From: DATLLJ01 sp035537875
Lineage (GTDB): Bacteria; Acidobacteriota; Vicinamibacteria; Vicinamibacterales; CAVVIG01
Length of the DNA stretch: 64,000 nucleotides
Reading direction: 5' to 3'
Assembly (NCBI GenBank): GCA_035537875.1
Contig: DATLLJ010000043.1
Coordinates: forward strand, 34,990 to 98,989
In this document: positions 48,481 through 56,217 of the stretch, piece by piece
Layout: each line of letters opens with the position of its first letter
Position numbering within the stretch: position 1 is the first letter of the stretch
The notes under the pieces: generated by a model
Told to the model about the DNA's origin: nothing
What the model saw: only the letters and a program-made list of their open reading frames with translations
Databases searched by the model: none
Position numbers and translations under genes: made by a program

Positions 48481-49133
48481 TGAAGGTCGGCGAACACGAA
48501 CCCATCTCTCTCCACCACGATGCCGCGTCGAATTGGAATGGGGTGTCGGAACATCGGGCCATCGTACGCAAACGAATGGAACTCGCCGCGCTCGCCGCAA
48601 GGGTCCACGCCCGCCGGCAGGTCGGCGAGCAGCGATGAATCGAATTCTCGCCCAACGAAGCCTCGGTCGAGAACGGCCGGGTTGACACAGGTGATTCGTG
48701 CCGCGAGCCCAGCGCCGATCATTTGGCGGGCGAGGGCCGCAGTGTCAGAGCCAAACAGAGGAAAGATCGGCGACAGGCCGGTCCCGGCCAGACGCTCTTC
48801 CCGGTACCGCCGCACATCTTCGAGGAACAGATCGCCGAAGGCGATGTGGGTGAATCCTTCGCGGACGGCCCGTGCGACGACTTGACCCATCGCCTGCTCG
48901 TAGATCTCGTTCGGACATGGTGAAGGGATCGGCACTGTCCACAGCGGCAACCCGAGCGCTTCGGCTTGCGCGTCGAGCAGCTCCATGCGGACCGCGTGCA
49001 TCGCAACCCGCTGGGCTGCCTCGTTGACCGTCGTCAACAGACCAGCCAACAACACATCACTCCGTTGCCGCAGCACGTGGACCATCCACGCGCTGTCTTT
49101 ACCGGTGGACCAGGAGAGCAGACACTTGGTCAT
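48477..49133 (-). CDS. DUF71/COG2102 PP-loop ATPase, copy 1 (B12-associated)
   Basis: 218 residues. The PP-loop LLSWSTGKDSAWM is at the N-terminus and the family end motif GVDPCGERGEFHSFAYDGPMF is present. Eukaryotic and archaeal members are diphthamide synthetases; comparative genomics has assigned a bacterial subgroup to B12 salvage, and this one is in a B12 uptake operon under a cobalamin riboswitch. It may handle amide groups of corrinoids, an inference. The ATG lies in a repeat arm. Confidence 0.85.
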   Translation of the reverse strand: MTKCLLSWSTGKDSAWMVHVLRQRSDVLLAGLLTTVNEAAQRVAMHAVRMELLDAQAEALGLPLWTVPIPSPCPNEIYEQAMGQVVARAVREGFTHIAFGDLFLEDVRRYREERLAGTGLSPIFPLFGSDTAALARQMIGAGLAARITCVNPAVLDRGFVGREFDSSLLADLPAGVDPCGERGEFHSFAYDGPMFRHPIPIRRGIVVERDGFVFADLQ

Positions 49134-49273
49134 TGGGTCATCCGGTCATCGGCCATCTTCTCGAGCTCGTTGCGAACGGCCCGCGCCATCTTCAAGCCCA
49201 GCCCTACACTCAACAGCTCCAATCCCAATCCCCCAATCAATGACCAGATGTCCAGATGACCAGATGCCCCAAT
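49127..49273. repeat. Inverted pair of TGGTCATC arrays around the DUF71-btuF junction
   Basis: The left array (49127-49155) has TGGTCATT, GGGTCATC, CGGTCATC. The right array (49231-49273) has the reverse complement (GACCAGAT, GTCCAGAT, GACCAGAT). They are separated by about 75 bp and sit in the btuF-DUF71 gap, reaching into the start of the DUF71 gene on one side. Same unit as at 37.7 and 47.6 kb. Confidence 0.7.
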
Positions 49274-49276
49274 TCC

Positions 49277-50164
49277 CTATCTCCAAGCCCCAGGGTGCAG
49301 CGTGCGTGCGAACCGTTCGGCGGCCAGAACGATGCGTGGTCCTGGCACGACGAACTCGTCGCCCGCGAGCAGATAGACCCGGTCGGATTTGACCGCCGGC
49401 ACCGACGCGAGCGCATTCCACACGAGACGCTCCGATCCCATCTTGTCGGGCCTGAGCGAGTTGCCGTAGTGCAGCTCGATGACCACGTCTGGCGCTCGCG
49501 TCAGAATCAATTCGGTGCTCATGTCAACCGACTGTTTCTTCACATCCGCGAGGACATTGGCGCCGCCTGCGAGTTCGAGCACGTCGTGCAGAAACCCGTA
49601 GCCCCCGCTTGCGTTGATCTGTCGCAACGTCCCCGGCTCACGTCCGAAGACGAGCAGCGTCCTCGGCCTGGGCCTGCCGCTCACGCGACGGCCGACGGCG
49701 GCCAGCTGCTGCTCGATGCGTGAGGCGATGGCGTCCGCGTCGCTGGCCACCCCAATTCTCGCGCCCAGCGTCCGCATCGTCTGCGTGATGTCCCTCAAGT
49801 CGCGGTGCACGTAGTTGAACATCGGGATCTGCGCGCGTTCGAGCTGTCTCTTGAGATCGGTCTGCGTGTCGTAGACGACGACGAGATCGGGTTTCAGCGC
49901 GAGCAACCGTTCGACGTCCGGATCGACCAGGCCGCCGACCCGCGGCAGCCGATCGACCTCTGGAGGGAAGCGGTCGTAGGTGCCGACGCCGGCGAGCCGA
50001 CCACCGGCTCCCATCGCGAAGATCATCTCGGTTACGGCGGGAGCGAGCGAAATGATGCGTTGCGGCGGATCGGCAGCTCGAGCCGTGACGACGGACAGCG
50101 CCACGATCAGCGCGGTACGAGCGATCGATGCTTTCGGTGTCAGACGCGTCGCAGCAGGAGCCAT
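49277..50164 (-). CDS. btuF: Periplasmic cobalamin-binding protein BtuF
   Basis: 295 residues. A signal peptide (about 1-30, SIARTALIVALSVVTARA) precedes PPQRIISLAPAVTEMIFAMGAGGRLAGVGTYDRFPPEVDRLPRVGG, DVERLLALKPDLVVVYDTQTDLKRQL and ASGGYGFLHDVLELAGGANVLAD, a standard BtuF. It binds B12 for the BtuCD importer. Overlaps btuC by 25 bp. Third transporter part of the operon. Confidence 0.88.
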   Translation of the reverse strand: MAPAATRLTPKASIARTALIVALSVVTARAADPPQRIISLAPAVTEMIFAMGAGGRLAGVGTYDRFPPEVDRLPRVGGLVDPDVERLLALKPDLVVVYDTQTDLKRQLERAQIPMFNYVHRDLRDITQTMRTLGARIGVASDADAIASRIEQQLAAVGRRVSGRPRPRTLLVFGREPGTLRQINASGGYGFLHDVLELAGGANVLADVKKQSVDMSTELILTRAPDVVIELHYGNSLRPDKMGSERLVWNALASVPAVKSDRVYLLAGDEFVVPGPRIVLAAERFARTLHPGAWR

Positions 50165-51183
50165 AAGAACACCGGTCCTCCAACAAGGGCCGTGATGATG
50201 CCCACGGGCAGTTCAAGGGGGGCGATGATGGTGCGGGCCACGAGATCGCAGCCGATGAGAAACGCGCTGCCGAACAACGCCGAGGCCGGCAGGACGAGCC
50301 GGTGATCGGCCCCGACGATGAGCCGGACCAGATGCGGCACGATGATGCCGACGAACGAGACCGGTCCAGCGAGCGACACGGCGGCACCAGTCGCGAGCGA
50401 CGCGCTGACGAGCGCCACACGTTCGGCCCGTTCGATGTCGACGCCGCGCGCAGCCGCCGACTCGCTGCCTACGCTGATCAGGTCGAGTGCACGCGGTAGC
50501 GTGGCGAACCCCGACCAGGCCAGGGCGAGCGGCAGGAGCGACGCCCAGATGGGGGCATAGGACGCCACATCGAGCGATCCCATCAGCCACCGGACGTTGC
50601 GGAAAGTCTGCGTGAAGTCCGCCAGATACTGGACGAAGGCGATCACCGCCGAGAGTAGCGCCTGCACCGTCACGCCACCGAGCAGCAGGACGATCGCCGA
50701 CGTGCCCCGGCGCCTGGCCGCCGACAGGCCGTAGACGATGGCCAGCGCGCCGAAGGACCCGGCGAAACTCGCCAGCGGCACGGCCGAAATGCCCAACAGC
50801 GAAAAATCGAACCCGAAGGTGATCGCGATCATGGCGCCGAGCGAGGCGCCGGCAGACACGCCGAGTGTGTCGGGCGACGCGAGCGGGTTCCTGAGGAGCG
50901 CCTGGAATACGACCCCGGAGAGCGCAAGTGCGCTGCCGACGAGCGCGGCGGCGAGGACGCGCGGCAGGCGCGCGACAAAAAAGATTTGAGCGTCGATGTT
51001 GTCGGCGTACGGGATCGACCGGTCGAAGACGGCACCGAGATGAATGCGGGTGCTCCCGGCCAGCGGGGCGAACAGGCAGGCGGCTATCGCCAACGTGCCA
51101 AACGCCATCAGCGTCCATGCGAGCCGGCGTCGGATGGACGCGCGGGGATGGAAGCCGACGAGCGCGTCAGTATGCCCGGCCAA
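50140..51183 (-). CDS. btuC: Cobalamin ABC transporter permease BtuC
   Basis: 347 residues of the FecCD/BtuC family with about ten membrane helices. Markers: FFVARLPRVLAAALVGSALALSGVVFQALLRNPLASPDTLGVSAGASLGA, SVGSESAAARGVDIERAERVALVSASLATGAAVSLAGPVSFVGIIVPHLVRLIVGADHRLVLPASALFG (coupling region). Overlaps btuD by 17 bp. B12 specificity rests on the riboswitch and DUF71 neighbours, since the fold also imports siderophores. Confidence 0.9.
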   Translation of the reverse strand: MAGHTDALVGFHPRASIRRRLAWTLMAFGTLAIAACLFAPLAGSTRIHLGAVFDRSIPYADNIDAQIFFVARLPRVLAAALVGSALALSGVVFQALLRNPLASPDTLGVSAGASLGAMIAITFGFDFSLLGISAVPLASFAGSFGALAIVYGLSAARRRGTSAIVLLLGGVTVQALLSAVIAFVQYLADFTQTFRNVRWLMGSLDVASYAPIWASLLPLALAWSGFATLPRALDLISVGSESAAARGVDIERAERVALVSASLATGAAVSLAGPVSFVGIIVPHLVRLIVGADHRLVLPASALFGSAFLIGCDLVARTIIAPLELPVGIITALVGGPVFLWLLLRRV

Positions 51184-51946
51184 TCGGCACCACCGTCAAG
51201 CGACCGGCGCGTTCATGAAACGTCACGTCCGCATCGACGTCGTACAGCGAGCGGACGTTCTGCGCCGTCAGCGTTTCTCTGGTCGGACCCTGCGCGATGA
51301 CGCGGCCCTGCTTGAGCAGCACGATGCGCTCACAGAGAGCCGCTGCCAGATTCAGATCGTGCGTGGACACGACCATCGTCGTGCCGCGTTCCACGTTCAG
51401 CCGACCGAGCAGCGCCGCAATTTCAAGCTGATAGCGAAGGTCGAGCGCGGCCGTCGGCTCGTCCAGCAGCAGCACATCGGACGCCTGGGCGAGGGCGCTC
51501 GCGATGACGACGCGCTGCTTCTCCCCGCCGCTGAGCGTGGAGAAGCGCCTGGCCTCGAATGCGGCGGTTCCCGTCGCGGCCAGCGCCTCCTTCGCGATCT
51601 CCAGATCCGCGGCGCCTTCCAGCGCGAATGGACCGAGGTGCGGGTAGCGGCCCATCAGCACCATGTCCAGAACGCTGAAGTCGAATGTCGTCTGGGTTTC
51701 CTGAGGAACGACGGCGACGCGCCGCGCGAGCTCGCGCCGCGTCATGAGCGCCAGGGGCTGACCGTCGATCGCCACGCGACCGGCCGCGGGCGTCAGAATC
51801 CCAGCCAGGATCCGGAGCAGCGTGGTCTTGCCGGATCCGTTGGGCCCGAGGAGGCCAACCATCGCGCCGCGATGCACCTGCAACGACACCCCGTGCAGCA
51901 CGGGCGTACCGCGATACGCAAACGACACGTCAGTCGTGTGCAGCAT
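51167..51946 (-). CDS. btuD: Cobalamin ABC transporter ATPase BtuD
   Basis: 259 residues. Walker A GLLGPNGSGKTTLLRILAG, Q-loop VVPQETQTTFDFSVLDMVLMGRYPHLG, signature FSTLSGGEKQRVVIASALAQ, Walker B VLLLDEPTAALDLRYQ and switch STHDLNLAAALCERI are all intact. The ATG at 51946 opens MLHTTDVSFAYRG; the frame is open further upstream through the DUF71 gene but that is not coding. It overlaps the DUF71 3' end by 17 bp. Confidence 0.92.
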   Translation of the reverse strand: MLHTTDVSFAYRGTPVLHGVSLQVHRGAMVGLLGPNGSGKTTLLRILAGILTPAAGRVAIDGQPLALMTRRELARRVAVVPQETQTTFDFSVLDMVLMGRYPHLGPFALEGAADLEIAKEALAATGTAAFEARRFSTLSGGEKQRVVIASALAQASDVLLLDEPTAALDLRYQLEIAALLGRLNVERGTTMVVSTHDLNLAAALCERIVLLKQGRVIAQGPTRETLTAQNVRSLYDVDADVTFHERAGRLTVVPIGRAY

Positions 51947-52592
51947 CCGGCACCACGTCGAGCGCCCAGCAGTCTGCGCGCTGCACCGTGTCTCCTGCGC
52001 GCAGCCATAAGGGGCGCCGAAAAAGGGGGCTGTCGGTGACGACCGTGTGATACTCGCCCCGCTCGCCGCAGGGGTCGACGCCGAGTTCCGCAAAGCGCGG
52101 CAGAAGATCAGCGGTCAACCGTCGGCCGAGCCAGCGACGGTCGAGCAGCGCTGCGCGCGTGGTGACGATGAGGGCTTCGGAGCCCGAGGCCACCCACTCG
52201 TGAAACAACGTCGTCGTGGACGAGCCCCAGAGCGGTTCGACGGCAATGAGTCCGGCCCGCTCGCACATCTGCTCGGCCCACCGTCGATGTTCGTCGAACA
52301 GGATATCGCCGAAGATCACGTGCGTGATTCCTGCCGACGAGAGCTCGCCGAGAGCGGTGCCGAACGCCTCGTCGTACGTCGCCCATGACGATCGGCCGGT
52401 CACTTGACGGAGGCCCAGCCGCTCGGCCTGTGCCGTCAGCACTTCGGGCCGCAGCCCGTGAGAGCGGCTGCGCAGCCGCTCCTCGTCGAACATCGTGAGC
52501 ATCGCGACGACGTCGAAGGCCTCACGCGTCCGCTGCAGGGCGGCGCAGCTGTCCTTGCCACCGCTCCACGAGATTGCGGCGAGCGGTCTCAC
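51930..52592 (-). CDS. DUF71/COG2102 PP-loop ATPase, copy 2 (first gene of the B12 operon)
   Basis: 220 residues. AAISWSGGKDSCAALQRTREAFDVVAML holds the PP-loop; RSHGLRPEVLTAQAERLGL, ITHVIFGDILFDEHRRWAEQMCERAGL and LGVDPCGERGEYHTVVTDSPLF are family blocks. I choose the GTG at 52592, which gives the usual distance to the PP-loop and overlaps the stop of a 29-codon upstream frame (GTGA). Directly downstream of the cobalamin riboswitch. Two DUF71 copies in one operon suggest non-identical roles. Confidence 0.85.
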   Translation of the reverse strand: MRPLAAISWSGGKDSCAALQRTREAFDVVAMLTMFDEERLRSRSHGLRPEVLTAQAERLGLRQVTGRSSWATYDEAFGTALGELSSAGITHVIFGDILFDEHRRWAEQMCERAGLIAVEPLWGSSTTTLFHEWVASGSEALIVTTRAALLDRRWLGRRLTADLLPRFAELGVDPCGERGEYHTVVTDSPLFRRPLWLRAGDTVQRADCWALDVVPDAAHD

Positions 52593-52678
52593 AGGCACGC
52601 GGTCACCGGCCGAATCACTCGAAAGGCTTGGGGATGAGGGCAGCCATTCACGGGCCGCCATCGGCGGGGGATGCGCAT
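52589..52678 (-). CDS. Possible 29-residue leader peptide between riboswitch and DUF71
   Basis: An ATG at 52678 is preceded four bases upstream by GGAAGGAG, the strongest ribosome-binding sequence in the leader. The frame (MRIPRRWRPVNG, ending VTACL) stops with TGA at 52591-52589, overlapping the GTG chosen for the DUF71 gene. It may couple riboswitch control of one ribosome entry site to the operon. No similarity recognised; it could be a chance frame. Confidence 0.35.
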   Translation of the reverse strand: MRIPRRWRPVNGCPHPQAFRVIRPVTACL

Positions 52679-52715
52679 CGAGCTCCTTCCGGCGTCTCAC
52701 GCGCCGAGCAAAGGA

Positions 52716-52888
52716 CGCCCCCGATGACCAGGTTTCCTGACTCGCGGATCGCTGCGGCGCGCGGTCTTCCCAGACCCTGCGGCCCTTTCTGGCCGTGACA
52801 GTCCAGTGACGTTCTACAACGCGTCGCTAGCCGCTTACAGTGGCGGGACCGTGCGGGCTTTCCACCCACTTCCCTGGCCGCCGGGGCG
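52716..52888 (-). ncRNA. Cobalamin riboswitch
   Basis: Read on the minus strand, the conserved elements appear in order: AGGGAAGTGGGTGGAAAGCC, CGGTCCCGCCACTGTAA, CTGGGAAGACCG, then the B12 box region GAGTCAGGAAACCTGG. The ends CGCCCC and GGGGCG can close P1. It binds adenosyl- or other cobalamin and shuts the downstream operon of DUF71, btuD, btuC, btuF, DUF71 and the BtuF-like gene. The expression platform in 52599-52715 includes the leader frame and its Shine-Dalgarno sequence, so translational control is likely. Confidence 0.9.
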
Positions 52889-53000
52889 AGCGTCAAATTG
52901 TGCACGCACGGCGGTGGCGCCGCGCGTCGTTCCGCCGTCGGGCCGCGCCCTCAGGCAGACGTGCGAGTATACTGCGAAACGGTCAGGGGGCTGAGTCGAG

Positions 53001-53030
53001 TTGCCTCAGGTGTATCTTTTTGCGTAACAT
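53001..53030 (+). promoter_or_regulatory. Candidate promoter for yjbQ
   Basis: TTGCCT (53001-53006), an 18 bp spacer and TAACAT (53025-53030) lie 37 bp before the yjbQ ATG. A TATACT hexamer also occurs near 52972 without a clear -35 element. Moderate match only. The remaining stretch 52889-53000 is GC-rich and shows nothing else I can name. Confidence 0.35.
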
Positions 53031-53066
53031 ATCCCGGATTATTCCTACAACCGAGAGGGAGCGTGC

Positions 53067-53570
53067 ATGAGCAAGAGTTCGACCGTCACCGTACGCGAGC
53101 GGCCTGTTGAAGATATCGCCAGCGCGTCGGTCGGTGGCCTTACGATCCACGGTGAGACGCTGGTCATCAGCACGGATCAGCGCATCGAGTTGGTCGATCT
53201 CACGAACAAGGTCATGGAGTTCGTGCGGCGCTTCAACATGCGCGAGGGGCTCGTCAGCCTCTGGTCGATGCACACCACCTGTTCGCTCTTCATCAACGAG
53301 TTCCAGACGGCGCTGCTCACCGACATCCGCCGGTTTCTCGAGCAGATGGTCGCGCGCGACGCGGAGTGGATGCACAACAACCCGGAACACTCGGACTGCG
53401 ATCGGATGAACGCCGACTCGCACCTTCGGGCGGTCCTCCTCGGTCACCACGTCACGCTTCAGGTCAGCGGCGGAGAAGTCGTGCTGGGCCAATGGCAGCG
53501 GATCCTGATGGCAGAGCTCGACGGCCCACGGGCTCGATCGCTGCGCATCCAGATCTTCGGGATCTCGTAG
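53067..53570 (+). CDS. yjbQ: YjbQ/UPF0047 family protein
   Basis: 167 residues. LVSLWSMHTTCSLFINEFQTALLTDI and SDCDRMNADSHLRAVLLGHHVTLQVSGGEVVLGQWQRILMAELDGPRARSLRIQI carry the conserved HTT, NAD-H and GxWQ-I-E-DGPR motifs. Some members have weak thiamine-phosphate synthase activity; the true function is uncertain. Good ribosome-binding site (GGGAG). Followed by the 41 bp inverted repeat. Confidence 0.85.
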   Translation: MSKSSTVTVRERPVEDIASASVGGLTIHGETLVISTDQRIELVDLTNKVMEFVRRFNMREGLVSLWSMHTTCSLFINEFQTALLTDIRRFLEQMVARDAEWMHNNPEHSDCDRMNADSHLRAVLLGHHVTLQVSGGEVVLGQWQRILMAELDGPRARSLRIQIFGIS

Positions 53571-53573
53571 AGC

Positions 53574-53689
53574 GAATTGGGTAATTGGGTAATCGGGTAA
53601 TCTGGTAATTGATTTGGAGATTGATCAGGACGCTCGACCCAATCCCCCAATCAATTACCCAATTACCCGATTACCCAATTACCCAATTC
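53574..53689. repeat. Near-perfect 41 bp inverted repeat of GGGTAATY units (yjbQ-mqnE)
   Basis: Arms 53574-53614 and 53649-53689 match at 39 of 41 positions as reverse complements, around a 34 bp loop. Each arm is four degenerate copies of GGGTAATY followed by GGTAATTGATT. It fills the gap between yjbQ and mqnE and its right arm lies in the open frame upstream of mqnE. The same unit forms the iscU-iscA element 15 kb away. Confidence 0.88.
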
Positions 53690-53703
53690 ACCGTCATTCC
53701 CGT

Positions 53704-54795
53704 TTGTCCTCGTCCGGTCTCCTCGCCATCTCCGACAAACTGGCGGCCGGCGTTCGCCTGACGCTCGAGGACGGGATCCGGCTGTTCGAGTGCCCGGATT
53801 TGCTGGCCGTTGGTGCGCTCGCCAATGCGGACCGTGAAAAGCGGCACGGTCACAGGACCTACTACAACTACAACATCCGTCTCGAAGCGACCAACGTCTG
53901 CGTGGCCAGCTGTCTGTTCTGTTCGTTCGCGCGGCTGAAGCCCGGCGACCCTGGCGCGTACACCATGTCGCTCGAACAGGCGTGGGACAAGCTTCGGCGT
54001 CGCGCGCACCAGCCGCTGACCGAGGTGCACGTCGTCAACGGTCTCCATCCCGATTTGCCGTTCGATTACTACACGGAGATGCTCCGGGGCTTCAAGCGGA
54101 TCCGTCCCGGTATCCACTTGAAGTGCTTTACGGCAGTCGAGATCGCATTTTTCGCGGATCTTTACGGGATGAGCGACGAACAGGTGCTGCGCGAGCTCAT
54201 GGCGGCCGGCCTCGACTCGCTGCCAGGCGGCGGGGCCGAAATCTTCGCTGACCGCGTCCGTCGCAAGATCGCCAACGACAAGTGCGGCACGGAACGCTAC
54301 CTCGATATCCATCGGAAGGCGCACGGGCTGGGCCTGCGCAGCAACGTCACGATGCTCTACGGGCACATCGAGACGGCCGAGGAACGTGTAGACCACATGC
54401 TGCGGGCGCGCGCGCTGCAGGACGAGACGGGAGGTTTCCAGGCGTTCATTCCGCTGGCCTTCCATCCCGACAACAACCAGATGCGGAAGCTGCCGGCGCC
54501 GAGCGCGGCCGACAGTCTCCGGGTGCACGCCGTGTCGAGGCTGATGCTCGACAACATCGCGCACGTCAAGGCCTTCTGGATTGCGACGGGCGTGGAAGTG
54601 GCGCAGACCTCCCTCTGGTTCGGGGTCGACGACCTCGACGGGACGGTGCAGGAGGAACGCATCTATCACATGGCCGGCGCCCGTACGCCGGAGGCGATGA
54701 CGCCGCGCGAGATCGAACGGCTGATTGTGGCGGCGGGACGTCAGCCGCTTGAACGCGACACGTTCTACAACGTCGTTCCCCGGGCCATCAATTAG
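53704..54795 (+). CDS. mqnE: Aminodeoxyfutalosine synthase
   Basis: 363 residues from the TTG start. Radical-SAM enzyme: the cluster motif CVASCLFC (C-x3-C-x2-C) in EATNVCVASCLFCSFARLKPGD; TEVHVVNGLHPDLPFDYYTEMLRGFKRIRP; GLDSLPGGGAEIFADRVRRKI; FQAFIPLAFHPDNNQM. These are MqnE rather than MqnC features. It joins chorismate-derived enolpyruvylbenzoate to adenosine in the futalosine route. Start uncertain: the frame is open upstream through the repeat to 53614, giving a repeat-derived N-terminus, and no ribosome-binding site is obvious at either start. Confidence 0.88.
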   Translation: MSSSGLLAISDKLAAGVRLTLEDGIRLFECPDLLAVGALANADREKRHGHRTYYNYNIRLEATNVCVASCLFCSFARLKPGDPGAYTMSLEQAWDKLRRRAHQPLTEVHVVNGLHPDLPFDYYTEMLRGFKRIRPGIHLKCFTAVEIAFFADLYGMSDEQVLRELMAAGLDSLPGGGAEIFADRVRRKIANDKCGTERYLDIHRKAHGLGLRSNVTMLYGHIETAEERVDHMLRARALQDETGGFQAFIPLAFHPDNNQMRKLPAPSAADSLRVHAVSRLMLDNIAHVKAFWIATGVEVAQTSLWFGVDDLDGTVQEERIYHMAGARTPEAMTPREIERLIVAAGRQPLERDTFYNVVPRAIN

Positions 54796-54815
54796 CCTGC
54801 TATACTGATCTGGAC

Positions 54816-54898
54816 GCCAAGCCCCGATCGTCGAGATCGCAGGTCTTGGCTTTTTCAAGTCGCTAGATTGAGAAAAATTTCACAAATCGAGCGACGTA
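54816..54898 (+). promoter_or_regulatory. Two-hairpin leader before nadA: candidate NAD+-I (nadA-motif) riboswitch or terminator plus operator
   Basis: Hairpin 1 (54816-54850): GCCAAG and CTTGGC enclose an inner CGATC/GATCG stem with CCCC and GCAGGT internal-loop strands, followed by TTTTT (54851-54855). Hairpin 2: GTCGCTAGATT and AATCGAGCGAC pair at 10 of 11 positions around an AT-rich 15-base loop, ending about 10 bases before the nadA ATG. Tandem hairpins before nadA in Acidobacteria are the known setting of the NAD+-I riboswitch. I could not check the consensus. An intrinsic terminator for mqnE is the main alternative for hairpin 1. Confidence 0.45.
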
Positions 54899-54908
54899 CT
54901 TAGAAAAA

Positions 54909-56075
54909 ATGCTGATTCCGCTGCTGACCGAATACGAGAAAGCGAACATCGGCGAGCGACAGCCGCTCCCCGACAGGTATCTCGGCCTGTCGGATCAGGA
55001 AATGGACGAGCGGATCGCCGCCGCGAGGGCACAGCTCGGCCGTCGACTCGTCATCCTCGGTCACCACTATCAGCGCGACGAGGTGATGAAGTTCGCCGAC
55101 TATACCGGAGACTCGTTCAAGCTGGCGCGGCATGTCAGCGAGCGGCCCGAAGCCGAATTCATCGTCTTCTGCGGCGTGCATTTCATGGCCGAAAGCGCCG
55201 ACGTGCTGTGTGCTCCACATCAGCAGGTGATCCTGCCGGATCTCGCGGCTGGCTGCTCGATGGCGGATATGGCGGCGCCCGATCAGCTTGACATGTGCTG
55301 GAGTGACCTCCAGCAGATGGGTCTTCTCAAGGGAGGCACCGTTCCGGGCCAGAGCGATCCGGGCGTGGTTCCGGTTACCTACATCAACTCGGCTGCTTCC
55401 ATCAAAGCGTTCTGCGGGGAGCGCGGCGGCGTTGTCTGCACTTCGTCGAATGCTGCGGCGACGCTCAAGTGGGCCTGGCAGCGGGCGGAGCGTGTCCTCT
55501 TCCTCCCCGATCAGCATCTCGGTCGAAACACGGCGTTCAAGCTCGGCGTCCCGCTGGACCAGATGGTGGTCTGGGATCCGAACGAAATCTGGGGTGGACT
55601 CGAACCGGACGTGGTCAACCGGGCGAGGATCGTGCTGTGGAAAGGTCACTGCTCGGTCCATACGCGCTTCACCGTCCGCCAGATCGAGAACCTTCGCGCG
55701 CAGCATCCCGGCATTCGCGTGATCGTTCATCCCGAGGTTCCATGGGAGGTCGTGCAGGCGGCGGACGATTCGGGCTCGACCGAATACATCATCAAGACGG
55801 TCACGCAGAGCCCGGTGGGTTCGGTCTGGGCGGTCGGCACGGAAATCCATCTCGTCAACCGGCTTGCTCGGCAGGTGGCACCGGAACGTACCGTCCTGTC
55901 GCTCGATCAGTTCGGCTGCCTGTGCTCGACGATGTTCCGCGTGTCCCCCAATCACCTCCTCTGGATTCTCGAAGGGCTCGTCGAGGGACAGGTGCACAAC
56001 CGCGTGGTCGTTCCAGAGGACCAGAAGCACTGGACGAAAGTGGCGCTCGACCGGATGCTCTCGATCCACGACTAA
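54909..56075 (+). CDS. nadA: Quinolinate synthase
   Basis: 388-residue [4Fe-4S] enzyme condensing iminoaspartate with dihydroxyacetone phosphate for NAD synthesis. Cluster cysteines are in DLAAGCSMADM, WKGHCSVHTRF and LDQFGCLCSTMFR. Other blocks: VILGHHYQRDEVMKFADYTGDSFKLAR, PVTYINSAASIKAFCG, FLPDQHLGRNTA. The long N-terminus is of the extended NadA type. nadB and nadC are not adjacent. A structured leader precedes it. Confidence 0.93.
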   Translation: MLIPLLTEYEKANIGERQPLPDRYLGLSDQEMDERIAAARAQLGRRLVILGHHYQRDEVMKFADYTGDSFKLARHVSERPEAEFIVFCGVHFMAESADVLCAPHQQVILPDLAAGCSMADMAAPDQLDMCWSDLQQMGLLKGGTVPGQSDPGVVPVTYINSAASIKAFCGERGGVVCTSSNAAATLKWAWQRAERVLFLPDQHLGRNTAFKLGVPLDQMVVWDPNEIWGGLEPDVVNRARIVLWKGHCSVHTRFTVRQIENLRAQHPGIRVIVHPEVPWEVVQAADDSGSTEYIIKTVTQSPVGSVWAVGTEIHLVNRLARQVAPERTVLSLDQFGCLCSTMFRVSPNHLLWILEGLVEGQVHNRVVVPEDQKHWTKVALDRMLSIHD

Positions 56076-56217
56076 GGCCGAGGCGGCTGTCGCCGCCTTG
56101 CGCCCCGTCGCGCCCGGAAGTACGATCCTCCGCTTGCGGATCGCCGACCAGACCGGCGATTCTTCGACCTCGCTCAGGATCGGCTTGAGCAGGTCCAGAC
56201 GACAAGGAGGACGCCCG

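Noticed and set aside
37702..53689. CRISPR arrays
   Set aside because: The repeated units are 7-8 bp, degenerate, without unique spacers of constant length, and no cas gene is present.
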